The notes under the pieces were generated by a model. The model did no database searches, was not told the origin of the DNA, and saw nothing but the letters and a program-made list of their open reading frames with translations. From Clavelina lepadiformis (Eukaryota; Chordata; Ascidiacea; Aplousobranchia; Clavelinidae): DNA of 64,000 nt. Below are positions 1 to 13,400 of the stretch, piece by piece (the stretch's first letter is position 1; every line of letters begins with the position of its first letter). The position numbers were made by a program, and so were the translations under genes. The stretch lies in the NCBI RefSeq assembly GCF_947623445.1, contig NC_135247.1, forward strand, positions 19,160,501 through 19,224,500, in the 5' to 3' direction.

Positions 1-23
1 GGCATCTCATCAACCAACAATAA

Positions 24-1250
<1,227 letters not shown>

Positions 1251-1470
1251 TGACGTGTGTCCTGTCTTTTGTTTGCAAACAAACCACTACACTCATAAAA
1301 TCATTAACGGCCTTGCGTGGTGGAACTAGCAAGGTCTCTAGTTCAATTTTTACTGTAAAATTTTGACAAGGAAACACAACATAGTTCATTCACGAACAAA
1401 ATCACAGTGATCGACGCCATAACACGTTCTGGGTAGTTAGTGTCGAGTCTCTTTGCATAGCACCAGGAAT

Positions 1471-4400
1471 CTATTCCGAATGAGTATAAGGTAAATAGCA
1501 TGAGCGCAGAGCAGTCGCGCGACGACGTTCTAAATCGACGCAGCGACGATACAGAATGTGTCCGGCTTCTTCACGACGCTTTAAAACTTCAAATAAACTT
1601 TTGTCAGGTCTTTCCCCGCCTTCCAGGACCGTCCTGTTGCTACTAGGTGTCGCTCCAGATTTTACCTTGACTTTCAGAACTTTCCCCTCATCCGTCCTAG
1701 AACCGTCAATGGCAGATGTGAAGCTGTTAGCGGCCTAGTATGAAAGAGCCAGGCTCAGTTAAGCTATTTGCAATTCACCATAGACCAGGGGTCGGCAACC
1801 TGCGGCTCCGGAGCCGCATGCGGCTCTTTCATCCTTCTGATGCGGCTCTTATTAATTTTATTGCTACAGTAGAAACAAACAGAAGAACACTCGCGTCTTT
1901 ATCTCACTGAGCACATTATAGTAATCACATTAATTAAATCTTACTGAATTAACTGCTTTTATAAATGCGACACAAGACAGTTTTGTTACAGAGTGTCGTT
2001 TTCGTTTTATTGTGAAAATAGTTTTGCGGCTCCCAGTGATTTTTATTTTGTGGAATATCGGTTAAAATGGCTCTTTAAGTGCAAAAGGTTGCCGACCCCT
2101 GCCATAGACCAAGCAGCAAAAAATTTAGCTCTCCTTTTATTACGTCATAATAAGACGCTTCTCTCACTTGTTGCGGGACTTTGACATCACGATGCCACCA
2201 CTTGGCGTGCACGAGAGCTCGGGAATAGCGCTCCGACAAATCAGCGATCTGATTGGCCAGAAATAGTCTTTCGTCTTTTTCCTTAACGTAACGGTCGTCG
2301 CTCATCCATGACGACCGCATTAATACCTAGAATATGACGTCATAGTTTAATAACAAAGCCTAATTGTTGTGGGATTCGAGCTGAGTCACCTCGTTCCTGG
2401 GCATGAGCACCGCATCAATAGACTTGAACTCTTTCTTCACCTCCTCATCAGCGCGGGGAAGATTTCCGAGCGATTCAACATCCAGCTGCTCCAGGACGTT
2501 GCTCTCCCGGTACAAGCAGAGAGCAAGGAGCATGTGGAGGGCTCCCACCACCAGGGACCTGCGGAGGAAGATATGTAGATCGGATAATTTTGAGAGTTTC
2601 AGCAAAAAATGAACAAATTTTAGTCAAAGTTATTTCACCAACTATCAAACTAAGTTCTCATACAACTTACCTGGCCTCGACGTTCCTGCAGAAGATCAAA
2701 AGATTTCTCACTTGGATGACGCCGATCGTGCGTAAGAAACGACGCACGTCTCGCATGGCCCAAAGCGTGCGTGCACCTACGTCAGTCGTGCGTAACTGAA
2801 CCTCTGGCGTGTGGTGTATGATGGAGAGCTGTGGAGAAAGCATTGAATTATGTGATGTGTTTGAGCTAATTATATGATGTCGCTGGACTGACCAAGTCAA
2901 TGAGTCGGCAAAGAAGATGTTGAGGAAGCGGAAGCATCAACGCGATCGCGCGAAGACACTCTTCTCTTGCGAAGAGATCTACAACGAGGCAATTATAGAA
3001 GAAAGGACTTCTGTGGGGAGGACCAAGTTAGTGAAATCTCTGCTCACCATGAAGACCGGTCAAGGCTTGATGAGTGGGAAGTAGAAGGTCATCCTGATTC
3101 CAATGAGGAAAGATTACCATCCGGACATGCTTGCCCTTGTAAGATCTCCGCGCTGGAGCAGGAAGGGATGAGACATCGATGGACTGGAAGTCGAACCCCA
3201 GGAAGTAAAGTAGACCAAGAGAGCCTGAACATGAGCTTGACGTGGTTAAAAAGAAACTGGGGTTTTAACAGGAACAATTATTTACGATTCCCAGCATCGC
3301 GTAATACCGCGCGTCACTACCTTTAATATCTGCCACTGCTTCCGGCAACACCACAATCGGTTTATCGAAGTTTTCGTCTCGCGTCAGTCGGTCAGTCGCT
3401 TCCTCCACTAGTCCCAGGAAAAAAGAAATGACGTCACTGTCGCGCGTGACGTCGAGATTACCACTCAACCGTGATAAATGACCTTGAAGTTTGCAAAAAC
3501 ACTGTTCGGGGGAATCACCTAAACAGAGGCGAGGTTTAAGTTTTAAATTTAATTTCGTTTGAAAATTGTGGGTCGTGTTGTACAAATTCGTTTTGTTATG
3601 TATTAAACAAATAAGAATAACCGCATAATATGATTTCTAATTGTACCGCTCTCCACTAAAGGTGGCAGGTTCAGGCAGCCAGGTTCACTCTCGGAGATAC
3701 TTCTTTGTAACTCGGCCGCTCGAATCTTTGATATATCGATCGTGACGTCACTACCGATCGCCACAAACGCATTCCACAATGCGGCATCCGGGTGCCTGAT
3801 AAATAACGTCACAAACTGCACAAGCCTTGCAACACTTTTCATAAAAGCAAAATGACTGGAATGGCAAGGAGGCCCACCTTGACTTGAGAGCTTGCTTTGC
3901 GTTGAAGACAGCTCTCGACACCTGGCACGATGTTTGCAAATTTAAATAAAGGTGATGATAGAAAGAACGCAGCACGACGTCTGGCACTGGCCACAGACAA
4001 TATATCACGCACTGGACACCTGTAAAAAATTTATGTTGATCAGCTAACCAACCTGGCCTAAAAATAAATTTTTAACACAGTAAATTCGTGTGTTTCATTG
4101 TGCTTATGACGTCACATTCGCGTTTATTTTAGCTTGACAATTATGCCTAGCAACGAAACTTTAACAACAGACGACATATAGCTATGCTGAAAGATGTTGG
4201 TTGTCAGGTTGGTGTTTTTGCTTGCAATTGCCATTTTGCAAACTCAATGTAATAGGGAAAATGAAAAGTTTCTCATCTATCGCTACCTTTCGTCAAGAAG
4301 TGGTTTGTGTTTAAGCGTAGCAAGACAAATTCAGAACAAAAAAGCAGTTTATATACCGGTTCTGACTACTGACTGCAATCTAAATAACACAGCTTGGCGA

Positions 4401-7400
4401 TGGCTGAAACTGAAAGGAGGATTACTGAAAAATCTCAAGCACGATCGCTGTTTGGCTGCTGCGGAAAGAGGCGATGGAATTGGCAAGTTGCAGTTGCAGC
4501 CTTGCGACTCTGACAGTCATTATCAGCAGTGGAAATGCGACTCATTTTGTAATTTAGCTTTAGACAAGCCTATTCATGGCAGCTACTACTTGCTGGAACA
4601 CAGCCTTGATGTTAGTAGCGGGCGCGAAGTTACTGGGGGCAAACCTGTAATGCGTCTTGCTGGCAGCACTTTGTCGGAAAAACGCTGGAACTCAAAGTGG
4701 ATTATTCATGACGTAATAAGCGACGATAGCATCCGTTGTATCTGCGACGCTGGATCATCAAGTGTGACGTCAAAACCGTATATTGTGACGACAAGCGGGG
4801 GAGAGGTGGTTGGGGAAGCTTGCGTTTTTCCGTTCATTTTTCGCGGCGAAGAATTTTGGAATTGTGTCAAGTTGGACGGGAAAGATATTTGCGCGACGGT
4901 GCGCAACCTCGACCAACACAGGAACAAGTTTGGGGTATGCCCCGGGCACAAGCGAGGCACCTGGTCCAAGTGGTTGGGTGAACCCATGTGTGACAAGACC
5001 TGCGGGATGGGAAATGTTTACCGGAAGCGGAAGTGTTTGTTCCCACCGTGCCAGGGTGAAACCGTGGTCCGAGAGGGGGACCGAGTCTGCAACGTAGACA
5101 AGTGCGTTGGCGAGAAGACACTGACTATAGGTGGACATTCTGATCAGTTTCCGGCCTTCGGGGTGATGCAATACCTACACGAGCAAACCGTTGGAGTTTG
5201 TAAATTCCCGTACATCGCAGACGGGCGCAAACGTCAAAGCTGCATCAGCGATAAACGGAGGCAGCAACGCTGGTGTTCACTCACACACAACTTCGATGTA
5301 CACCAGAAATGGGGCTACTGCTCAAACCAGACCAGAGCGGTTTGGTCGAGTTGGTCGCCCGTCGGAGGCGATCATCGCTCGTGCAGCCGAAGCTGCGGGG
5401 GCGGACGACTCACCCTGGAGAGGACGTGTCCCAATTACCCCACCCTATGCATCGGACCAAAAGAAAAAGTCGGTGAAAGCTGCAACACGGAGCCGTGCCC
5501 GATCTGTTATACAGGAAATGGTCAAGGCTACAGAGGGCGGAAGAATGTTGCGAACGACGGAAGTGTTTGCCAGCACTGGAACGACCAGTCAACGCATGTT
5601 CACATCGGCCTTCATGCAAGCGACTACTCCGAACTTGAACTGAATTACTGCCGCAACCCTGGCGGCAAACTACAAAGACCTTATTGCTATCGAGCCACGG
5701 CAGATTTGCCTTCCAGGATGTATTGCGATATACCAAAGTGCGGTACAGATCTATCCCGGTCGATCATATCTTACACCATACCCACAGATGTAGATGATAG
5801 TGACAACAGCGATCTACCTTGCATGCTGCCATACTTCTACAAGACAGAGTGGCTGGACACCTGCATGCTTCTAGACGAATCTCAGCCTGGCAGAGAAAAG
5901 TGCGGAGTGAGCCTACACAAGCAGAGATACTGCCCCTCTCACTACAGAGGGAAGTGGTCCGAGTGGAAATACGCGGGCGAGTGCAACCATGTGTGTAACG
6001 GCGGGTTCCAGGTTTGGTTCCGGAGATGTTATCTGGCACCGTGCCAGGGCAGAGCAGTGAAAATTGATCGAAGTAAACCGTGCAACAGTTTTCCGTGCAC
6101 TTGGAAGCAACCAGGACTGAGTGAATGTTACAGCGGGTCGGGAATTCTGTACAGCGGGAATGTCAGCACCACCATACAAGGAAGGACTTGCTTGAATTGG
6201 AGCGATCAATCTCGACAAACAATCACCTTTCGAAATAACAGGTTACCGGACGGGATGACCAGGCTTGCTGGTAATCACTGTCGTAACCCCAACCCGGACG
6301 TATACAACGCTCCATGGTGTTATATCGACTCAGTTACGACAGACGGGGAGTCGTTTCGATGGGAATACTGTGACGTGCCAAGATGCCCCACTAAAGAAGC
6401 GGAAATATTTGGTCTACGCAACCAGATTGGCACAAACCAAATCAAACGGCCGTGCGTTTTTCCCTTTCGTGCTGCAGATGACAAATGGCACACCACTTGT
6501 GCTCTCTTCGATCCTCAGAACAAACCAACGTCCAATAGCAAGCGTTATTGCGCTAACGAATCAAAAAGCATCTATGACGGCACGTTTAAAGATAAACTCA
6601 AGTATGGACTGCTGGAAGCCACATACCTGATCTGCCCGACCCTAACACGAGGAACCTGGTCGCCGTGGTCTTCATCGGGTCATTGTAGCGCTGCATGCGG
6701 CGGAGGAAGGATCGTTCTCCGGCGCCGGTGCCTTCACCTTCCTTGTAGTGGAAGTGCGAGCAACGAGCACGATCGATCTGAAGCTTGCAACACGCAGCCA
6801 TGCAGGGAGTGTCTGATCGGCAACGGGGCAGATTATCGTGGTGACGTGAACAGCGCTTATGAAGGTTCCAAGTGCTTGCGATGGTCACAGTTTAACGCAG
6901 ACCAAACCCGCTTTATAACAGCCAACTACCCCGAATTGACCGAGTCTTTTTGCAGAAACCCTGGCGGCCTATCACCGCTTCCTTGGTGTTTCACTTCAAC
7001 AGACTTGCGCAGATCATATTGTGACATAACCTACTGTGCCGTTGATCACTTAACCACAATTCCCTTCACGGTGCCTTTGCCCGGGTTTAACGATACCGCT
7101 GCACCCTGCCACTTCCCGTATCGATACAAGGATATGTGGTTTTCTTCATGCTTCAAGCTGACCACACACTCCCCCTACTTCTGTCCGGTGGTCAAGGAGC
7201 CACAGAACGATGACAACATGACGATTGGTCTCTGTCCACTTTCGTTCAGAGGCAGGTGGACAGCTTGGAAGAAAACGAAGTCCTGCAGCAAAATGTGCGG
7301 AGGGGGGAAAGTTGTTTACGTGCGAGAATGTCTGTTTCGTGACTGCGTGGGCAGCAAGTTTAAAACGGAGGGAAGTTGCAACATCCACCCGTGCAACTTC

Positions 7401-10400
7401 AAGAAAGTGCTCCGGGAGAACATCGACTGCTCTATTGGTGAAGGAATCAACTACGTGGGCACGACATTGATCACCAAGTGTAAAGGGTGGCGGCTGATGC
7501 CTCGTCAGGGTCATTCTCACTACTCAGGAAAATCGGGCATAGACCTGACAAGCAAACTGTGCAGGAATCCGAGCCCGCTTGGAACCCGACGCGGGCCGTG
7601 GTGCTACATTGATGTTGAACGAGGAACGTGGGAATATTGCGACATTCCTAGATGCCCCAGCCACGAAGGAGAAGTTAGAACCATTGCCGGCCCTGTGATA
7701 GACCGAGCCTGTCACTTCCCCTTCAAACTTAACGGTGTTTGGCGCGAGACGTGTACGCCGTATGGCAGTGGTGGCTCCACATTTTGTTCCACTGTGGCTG
7801 GAATTGAACAGAACCCGGAAAACCCTGATGACAAGCACTGGGGTCAGTGCCCCTCCGTCCGTCCTGATTGGCCGGAGAACGATAGGTTCGTTACGTCATG
7901 GGCGCTGTACCCCGGGCCAACGCGATGCAGCAAGCAGTGCGGGGGTGGGCAGCTCCGGTATTACCGCAGGTGCAGAGTCGGCGATTGCAATGTGGAGCCG
8001 AGGGAGAAGAACGTAGGGTCCTGCAACACCCAACCTTGCAAAGAATGCATTGAAGGAGACGGAATCAATTACAATGGAACAAAGAACTGGTTTGAGGGGA
8101 CAGAGACATCATGTAGAGACTGGTCCACACTGTCCGTATTAGACGGACGTAACTATCTTCGCCTCGACGTGTTGGGTGATCGAAAGCATTCATATTGCAG
8201 AAATATATCACCTGATCATTACGCCAGCCCAGTGTGCTTCGCCATCTCATCCGGCAGAACGATCCTAGAGGCTTGTGACATTCCCAACTGCATTCGAGGC
8301 TTGGACAGAGTGGCCATCATCGGTCCAGTCAAATCAAACAGAGGTCTCTGCCATTTTCCATTCAAAGTCAAGGGTAAGCTCAAGTACGGCTGCCAGCCAT
8401 TCCCAGCTGGACACGGTGCCTACTGCGGGCATGAGGTGGGCGAGCACGACGTGCTGTCTGAATCAAAGTTCGGGCGTTGCTCGACTCATGCTGTGGGAAT
8501 TTGGAGTGGTTGGGAAAAGGCGAAATGCCCGCAACCGTGTGGCGCCCCGGAGCAAGTGTACATCCGGCATTGCAGGTACCAACCATGCTTTGGGCCGTCG
8601 ACGAAAGTGGAAGGTCATTGCGCAACGCAGAAGTGTGATAAGACGAGGACATGCTACGATGTCCGAACAAAGGGTGTCGAATATAAAGCGCCACCACCCG
8701 GTAACACCCCCTACCAATGTTTTAGATTCCCCATTCCACAGGCAGTCACATTATGCCAAAACAGTGTCGATTCAGGACAACCCAGACCATTTTGCCCAGT
8801 GCTGAGGAATGAGAGCGAAGGAGGCTTGCTCAACATGCAATGCCCGATCTTCCCTTGTCCAGACTCGATAGTGGGACCGGTCATGGCTCTCACTCACAAT
8901 AATCTTCAAGAGGAAAAAGTTCTCAGACCCCGGGAACTTCCCTGCGTGTTTCCCTTTGTGTCGAAGGGGGTCAGTTATTTTGAATGCACGACGGCCCCAT
9001 ACCCCTATCAACGTCATCCAGAGAGAAATTCAAACGACCATCGGTGGTGTGGGACCCTTTCAAATGTCGACGATCACCCGCAAGAGTGGGGCCTCTGCAA
9101 ACCATCTTACCAGGGAACCTGGCATCAGTGGGCCCGGTCCCAGTGTACCGCGGCAAACGTTGGTTTCCAGAAGCGCACCTGTTTGTTTCCACCCTGCAAT
9201 GGCGCAGGATGGCGCATAACTATGAGCACCTGCAAGGACATGATCAACCAGGTGCCACAGTGGACCGCTTGGAACCAGTGGACTCCTTGTGGATCTTGTC
9301 GCATCGTTAAAACGAGATCTCGTGTCTGTCTGACACGGGCCTTTAAAGAAATAAGCCACGACCGCAAAGAGAAGAGAAATCATTGCGCCGGTCACTCGAC
9401 TGAAACGCAACCTTGTGATGACACGACTACGTCACAAAAAAAAGCTTGTAAAGCTTCTTACGTCACAGGTGACGTCGATCAAAGTGAAGTGACGCAACTT
9501 CTGTCAGTATATACAGAAAGAGTGGGTAACAGCGCGAACAGCATTGATGGGACAAAAAAATTTGCATTGTTGGTGATTGCTTTGCTGGTTGTAGCATGAG
9601 ACTTTATGCTGGTTAACACTGGTCTGCAGTTCACGCGGAATATCGCTGTTGACTGAACGTTGCTGGTTAAATTTATTGTTTATTTGAGGGTAACTCTCTT
9701 AACATCGACCTGAGTGAGTGCTGACGAATTTAGCCCATTGTTTTAATTCCGTGTGTTGCAAATGTGATGTATACCGCATGCATTATTAAACAACTACGAA
9801 AAGCATTACGGGCTTATATCGCTTTATACGATTCGTATAAGGTTGGCTTGATCGGTACAAACCTGCGTTCAATAGGACATTTGCCAGTCTTCCTGTTTCG
9901 CCGATACTCTGCCATTGCTGGCCTGATGATAGAATGGCCAGCTGCACGTTGAATGGCTCGCATAGGACCAGGTCTTCCTCGGTGATGATGTAACGTTCCA
10001 TAGACACTGGAGGGCGCTCTTGCGGGAATTGGTCCGGGCAAAAGGCGAGTAAACCTGAACAGGGGATAGTTAGTTTAACGCGACACAACTTTAGTTGATG
10101 CAGCTGGGATGAGGATGCCCAAAGTAAAATCTTTAAAAATCAAATCTCAAAGGATTCGAATCCAGCTGCACACTTTCGAATTCTACAAATCGCTTTCTAT
10201 GAAAATTTAAAGCTCGCATAATGAGGAACACGTCACTTGAACCAGTACGGACTTTGTAGAAAAGTTGCAAAGGCGGAGAATAAGCAAATTTAAGGCTTGG
10301 TCATTTTAACTTTCATGTTATTCCAGCTATGCCTGTATAAGCGTAGATCAGCTTTAAGCGCAGTGTAATCCACAAATCCAGGCAGGGCTACCATTTTTTT

Positions 10401-13400
10401 AAATTTAAAAATAAGCTAACAACATTCATATAGCTATGAAAACTGTCCGAGTTGGCACAAGTGTGCATTTGCTCTTAATGAAAGCCACCTTTCTCCATAT
10501 CAGCATACGTTGCAATGTGCATCAAGTTTGAGCAGCGGAGCTCTGACAGGAATTTCTTCTTCGTAGCTTTCACTCCGATAATGGGCCGGCAGTCCAAGTA
10601 TTCGGCCACCTGTGCCACAAACCATGAAATTTTTAGGAAATTCTTCATGAAACTTTTTGGTGGAATATCGCTATTAGCAAGTCGAGTGCTAAGTGAAATA
10701 AACTTTTAAGAAAATACAGTTGTTGGACGATCTGGTTATTGAACAGAACTCCATCAGGCGAATAATTCCCGAACCTTCCTGCATTCTTCTTGTGCTTCTG
10801 AGAGCTGACGCTTTGGACTCCAAACCTCGCCGTTTAACTTGAGTGAATTTGTCATGCTGGGGCTGCCTATGACGCAAGCATGACGTGGAATCTCAACCTG
10901 CAGAAGCAGTGAAAGCAGAAAACATGAAACGAGGTGTATGCAGTGTTGTAAAAACTGTCAGCGTTTAAGGCAGCACCTGTCTGTATGGTGTGAAGTATCT
11001 TCGTGCGGTTAAAACGTTTGTTCCTGTCGATGTGGCAGACACCAGGCCACTGATCTCTCCCTCTAACCCTGCCTTCTGCAGGGAGGCCAGGTCGTATTCG
11101 TGTGCGTAGGTCTTCATCAGTTCCGATGTCCTTAAAATGAAAAGTTCACACAAAGCACATTGACAAAAGCACAAATGCATGTTGCTGACAAGTCTGGTCA
11201 ACAACTTCACATTTGCTCCTACAACCTATTACCTGATGGTAGATTTGGAATTTCCATCAAAATTCATCGTTTCTCTTTCTCGTTGGCTGCAAAAAAACGA
11301 TATAAAAGTTCAAAAATCTTTTCTAGAATACTAACCTATGCTTCTACGTACTAGTTTGCAAGCGCCATGATGGAGGGTGACGTCATAATGTTAAAATCTT
11401 CCCCAAGTGGCCTGCCAGTGGAACCAACCAATTGATCGAACGGAATCTAGATAGGATGTGACGTTTGAAATTGTCATTTTTTCCATTAAAGCAATCCAGG
11501 TACCTTCCAAAGCACTCCATCTGGCACGAAGCAGATGCTGGAACCAGGTTTGAGCTGATTTAAAGCCACAGCCAGTGGTCCAAGGAGGATGGCGTGAAGC
11601 TTCGTGTATGGGTTTGTCACCGGTCCTTCCGCTGGATTTGCAGCTACTACAATAGAAACAACATAACTTTGACCTTGTGTGAACTTATACCTTCCAGATT
11701 GACAAAGATACTTTCAAATCTTACTCACAAAAATGAACCTTGGAAAATGTTTTGAAAACCACTGGGGCTTCTGTACCTGTTCCAGCCTTTACCATCGAGC
11801 CTCCTTCGACCGGGATGAGGATTCCTTTCAAAGCGAGAGATTTGTTGAACTCACTGGGACTTGTGGTCTTGTCAGGAGGAGATCCTGTGTCGCCGCCTCC
11901 CATGTGAGCAGTGGGCTGTCTGCTGATTGGTAATTTGATTGGAGATTTCTGGGTCAAAGTTGGCAATGACCTGTCACAAACCATCAAAGTTTGTTCGTTA
12001 TTGATCCGGTCAATCAGTGGATGGTGCTTTCAAGCTTCTCTCACCTGCTCTCTGTGTTGTATATATTGGTGAGGTTGCTGGCTGGATCATCTTTCCTTTC
12101 ATCTCTTATCAGGTCAGTCAACTCTTGCACGGTGTCAATGACCTTTGTTGGATCGACCACATGATCAGACAATAGGTAACTACAGGTTACCTGGCCTTTT
12201 CTCAGCACGTGCGCAAGAAAACCTTTGACAAGAAAACAGAAAATATCAAACGGCAACCTTGGAAAGAAATGAGAAATGTGGATTAGAAGCAAACCTTGTT
12301 GGCAGGTTGAATAGACAACGATTGTGAGATCATAACCAGGAGACAAAATGTTGTCGACTTGCATGATAGATATATAATCACTGGACTCAAACTCTTTGTC
12401 AACGCCTGAAAAACCTAAACAAGGAAAACAAAATTAAGTGAGGACTGAGCAAACTCATAACTCATTCCATACACAAGCATGTGAAGTCAATACAGGACAC
12501 CACCTCATCTGATGCATGGTGTGCTAGTTTTATTGTTGTACTCAGTTATTGTTTAGCCGAAAAGTTTATTGTTGTAAACATACTTAGTTGTCACGCACTA
12601 CAAGGTTATTTGTCGATACCTTTGTGTTCCATCGATGGAATTTGAGGAAGTTTTTTTCTTGCCTGGAGCATCTCTCTTCGCTTCCAACACTCCCCGAACG
12701 CAAAAGAAAGTAAATTTTCACCGAGTCGATGTAAAATGACCTGAGGCACAGCCAGATAAATTGTCATTTTAATATCTGACAATCACCATAAATAACCTTT
12801 CTAATGTAACTTGTACTTGGTAAAATATTCCAACTTAATAAGGGACTTGAGATACAATGTCAAGTTTTCAACTGACTGAATGAGGTCACAATAAGCATTG
12901 TAATTGAAGAATGCACCTGAATAGCTTTGTAGCTCTCGCAAAGGTATTTTTCCTTCTCATTAAGTGCAGAGACATCCTCAGACCTGAGCAAGTACAGAAC
13001 CTGCTCTTCCTCACTGATGTGGCGCCTTAAAAACTTCACAGCAGCCGACAACTCCTAGATGTATGAATACAACTGTGAGCAACATGAGACATCGCATTTG
13101 TAAAAATTTGAGTTTTACCGCAAACTATCGATATCCAACCACTAAATCATATAATTCATTTGTGTTCTGTATTATGATCAGCATATTTTGAAAATAAAAA
13201 TCAAAAATTTGGACCCAAAAATAGTTTAAATGCAAAGGTAAATATTGACACTTGTTGCACTCAAAGTACTTGGAAATAAGAGTTTTAAAATTGCCAAAAA
13301 CATGATGTAAAAGCATCCTTGAGAGTTTGTAAGCTCCATTTATTGGTTATTCCCATGTTACATTGTCATTGTAATTTGCTCACCTTTTCTGAAGTTGAGT

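Noticed and set aside
2967-3326. A 119-codon plus-strand frame
   Set aside because: It lies antisense to exons of the TPR-CHAT gene that join in phase on the minus strand, so it is a shadow.
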